From contig DASRJW010000029.1 of assembly GCA_035649275.1 (NCBI GenBank), forward strand, positions 1-64,000: DNA of 64,000 nt, read 5' to 3'. Below the pieces are notes generated by a model. That model did no database searches. It was not told the DNA's origin and was given only the letters and a program-made list of their open reading frames with translations. Positions 62,536 through 64,000 of the stretch are shown piece after piece (the first letter of the stretch is position 1; each line of letters opens with the position of its first letter). The translations under genes and the position numbers were made by a program. Source of the stretch: Candidatus Krumholzibacteriia bacterium. Lineage in GTDB: Bacteria > Krumholzibacteriota > Krumholzibacteriia > G020349025.

Positions 62536-63753
62536 GTGCAAGGCCGTTGCCTCGATATCGCCAGCATCTCCCGCTACCTGCATCAACTCGCCGAACTGGA
62601 AGACGTGCTGCATGTGGAAGGGCACGTCAGCCGCTGCGCCCGCTGCCGCGACAAATTACAGCGCATGAAGCGGCACACCGAAGCGCTGTTCGACGATCAC
62701 GCCAGTGACGAAGGTGCGGCTCCCCCGTGTTGTCCCTCGCTCCTCGCCTTGGATCACTTCCTGCGCGATGGCCTCAGCGAACGCCAGATGATCCGCATCC
62801 AGGAGCACCTGCGGGGCTGCGAGCACTGCCGGCACTGGGCGGTGGCGCGGCGCCCGGAAGCCGTGCGCCCCTGCGGGGCTACGACGGCGCTCCTGGCCAC
62901 GCGGGCCCCCGATCTCGATCTGCGTGTCGCCACCTTCGGTGTCCGGGTCGCTGACGGCGCCGAGTGGCTCGATCTGAAGATCGCGCCGACGTTGGCAGAA
63001 AGACTCGACCTGCCCGAACCGGCGCCACCGCAACCCTACGTGGCCCATGCGCGACAGCTGCACGTCCGCCGTGAGCTCGGTGCCTGGACGCTGCGCGGTC
63101 GTGTCGATCTCTTCGGTCCCGAGGGCTTTCGCTTCAGCGCGCGTCTCGAAGGTGCGACGGAGAACTTGGTGCTGTGGACGCGCTCGCGACTCTTGCCGCC
63201 GGGGGCGCGCACGCCAGGAGCACCCGGCGTCGCCTGGTTGCTGGAGCCAGGGCACTACTTCCTCGGCCTCGGTGGTTTCGAAACGCCGCTTTTCGCCCTC
63301 TGCGTCGAGAGCGATTTCCTCGCCCCCGCGAGCCTGGCGGCGAGCGGTTACGACGCCTGCCGCTACGGTCGCTTTCGTTGGGCTCTGTCCTGCTTCACGC
63401 GCGCCATGAGCCAGAGTCCCGGAGAAGGCGTCTATGCCGAGCTGCATCACCGCACACGTCAGTTCGCCGATCGTTTCGGCCTCGCGGCAGCGGATGGCGA
63501 TTGGCGCTGGCGCGAGGCCACGGTGCCTTCCCCGCCCCGGCCACCGTTGCGGCGCATCGACCTCGCGGCATGCACGCCGACGCCGGCGCGCATCGCCGGG
63601 CTCGTCGGCACCCTCGGCCGGTGGGCAGCGGAAGCGAGCGCCGAGGGCATCGGCCCGGGGACGGTGCTGGTGTCCAGACGGCGATTCCGCGCCGCTTTCG
63701 CCACTTTCCTGCCGCGGCTGCACCGCCTGCTCCCGACGCGGAGCGCTCCGTAG
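62536..63753 (+). CDS. cytoplasmic protein with two HxxxCxxC zinc-finger-like motifs
   Basis: 405 residues from GTG 62536 (GGAG 6 bases upstream); an ATG at 62485 in the same frame is possible. Two anti-sigma-factor-type zinc motifs: VEGHVSRCARCRDKL and QEHLRGCEHCRHW, each preceded by a helix (ISRYLHQLAELEDVLH; ALDHFLRDGLSERQMI). The middle part is beta-rich (LRGRVDLFGPEGFRFSARLE, LEPGHYFLGLGGFETPLFAL). A TPR-like pair follows (GRFRWALSCFTRAMSQ). No membrane segment, unlike classic membrane anti-sigma factors. It may be a soluble anti-sigma or regulatory protein; no sigma factor gene is adjacent. Confidence 0.75.
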   Translation: MQGRCLDIASISRYLHQLAELEDVLHVEGHVSRCARCRDKLQRMKRHTEALFDDHASDEGAAPPCCPSLLALDHFLRDGLSERQMIRIQEHLRGCEHCRHWAVARRPEAVRPCGATTALLATRAPDLDLRVATFGVRVADGAEWLDLKIAPTLAERLDLPEPAPPQPYVAHARQLHVRRELGAWTLRGRVDLFGPEGFRFSARLEGATENLVLWTRSRLLPPGARTPGAPGVAWLLEPGHYFLGLGGFETPLFALCVESDFLAPASLAASGYDACRYGRFRWALSCFTRAMSQSPGEGVYAELHHRTRQFADRFGLAAADGDWRWREATVPSPPRPPLRRIDLAACTPTPARIAGLVGTLGRWAAEASAEGIGPGTVLVSRRRFRAAFATFLPRLHRLLPTRSAP

Positions 63754-63868
63754 GATCCCCGATACAGACGCTCTAACTGCTTGCCACGCAACGATTGTTT
63801 GCATGGCCCGCGTTGCCGGGGAGCGGCTGTCGTGGGTTCGTGATGCTGGCCCAGTGCACGAGAGGCCT

Positions 63869-63897
63869 TTGCCTTTGCCTGGCGAACCCCTTAGATT
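63869..63897 (+). promoter_or_regulatory. promoter candidate for the right-edge gene
   Basis: TTGCCT (63869-63874), 17 bases, TAGATT (63892-63897). Each box matches the consensus at four of six positions. An SD (GGGAGG) follows at 63902-63907. Confidence 0.4.
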
Positions 63898-63910
63898 GTC
63901 TGGGAGGAAG

Positions 63911-64000
63911 GTGGTACCTCGCAGGCATTCGTCCACCACGGGGGCTCCGGGCTTCGCACTGCGGATCGCGCTCGTCGCTCTCGCCTGTCCCTCCTGGTGG
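63911..64000 (+). CDS. start of an exported protein gene, cut by right window edge
   Basis: From GTG 63911, 30 codons are open to the edge: MVPRRHSSTTGAPG, then ALRIALVALACPSWW. The charged start followed by a hydrophobic stretch suggests a signal peptide or lipoprotein signal, though the lipobox (A-L-A-C) is imperfect. The SD GGGAGG is only 3 bases from the GTG, so the true start could be slightly different. No family can be assigned. Confidence 0.45.
   Translation, partial: MVPRRHSSTTGAPGFALRIALVALACPSWW

Overview
The window is a high-GC, gene-dense bacterial chromosome segment. Signs of a Gram-negative (diderm) cell are a PilQ secretin, a TonB-type outer-membrane receptor, an LpxL/HtrB-type lipid A acyltransferase and several lipoproteins. 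Three large secreted proteins end in FlgD-like Ig domains, one of them carries a gingipain-type C25 peptidase, and two others share a short W-x-x-V-K-A-x-(F/Y)-R tail. That combination fits an uncultured lineage near the FCB group, such as Candidatus Eisenbacteria. This is inference from style; there is no rRNA gene here. The pilus gene order is Myxococcus-like, so a myxobacterial-type relative is the main alternative.

Layout. 1-11.7 kb: a secreted protein cut by the left edge, ligA, a DinG-type helicase gene, then an accessory stretch of secreted proteins ending in a sirtuin gene. Inside it lies an in-frame chimera of the first part of the sirtuin and the last part of the helicase, best explained by tandem duplication of dinG-sirtuin followed by an internal deletion. 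11.9-16.6 kb: hutH-hutU-hutI, the first three steps of histidine breakdown. 16.6-21.5 kb: a TPR protein, an ECF S-component-like membrane protein overlapping a TonB-receptor-like gene, and comEA. 21.8-38.7 kb: a complete type IV pilus locus, pilB-pilT-pilC-pilS-pilR-pilA-second pilin-pilH/pilI-like ABC transporter-TPR protein-pilD-pilM-N-O-P-Q. Sigma-54 (-24/-12) promoter matches stand before pilB, pilA and pilM, and the locus encodes its own sigma-54 activator pair PilS/PilR. With comEA on one side and dprA at 44 kb this looks like a motility and DNA-uptake system.

38.9-46 kb: housekeeping run aroC-aroK-rsmD-coaD-aminotransferase-obgE-dprA-lpxL, mostly with overlapping ends. 46-51.5 kb: a membrane protein, a secreted protein, an NlpC/P60 lipoprotein, then a ParA ATPase fused to a C-terminal AMPK-type glycogen-binding (CBM48-like) domain, a second ParA-like protein with a damaged P-loop, and a small unknown protein. 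52-58 kb: a 1540-residue C25 peptidase protein and a secreted beta-helix protein. 58-64 kb: HU (minus strand), a GT39-like membrane protein, a TPR protein with a second CBM48-like domain, a double zinc-finger protein and the start of a gene cut by the right edge.

No tRNA, rRNA, CRISPR array, transposase or integrase was seen. All names come from reading motifs by eye; no database search was run. Start codons were chosen from Shine-Dalgarno (SD) sites and domain limits, and often differ from the longest open frame.
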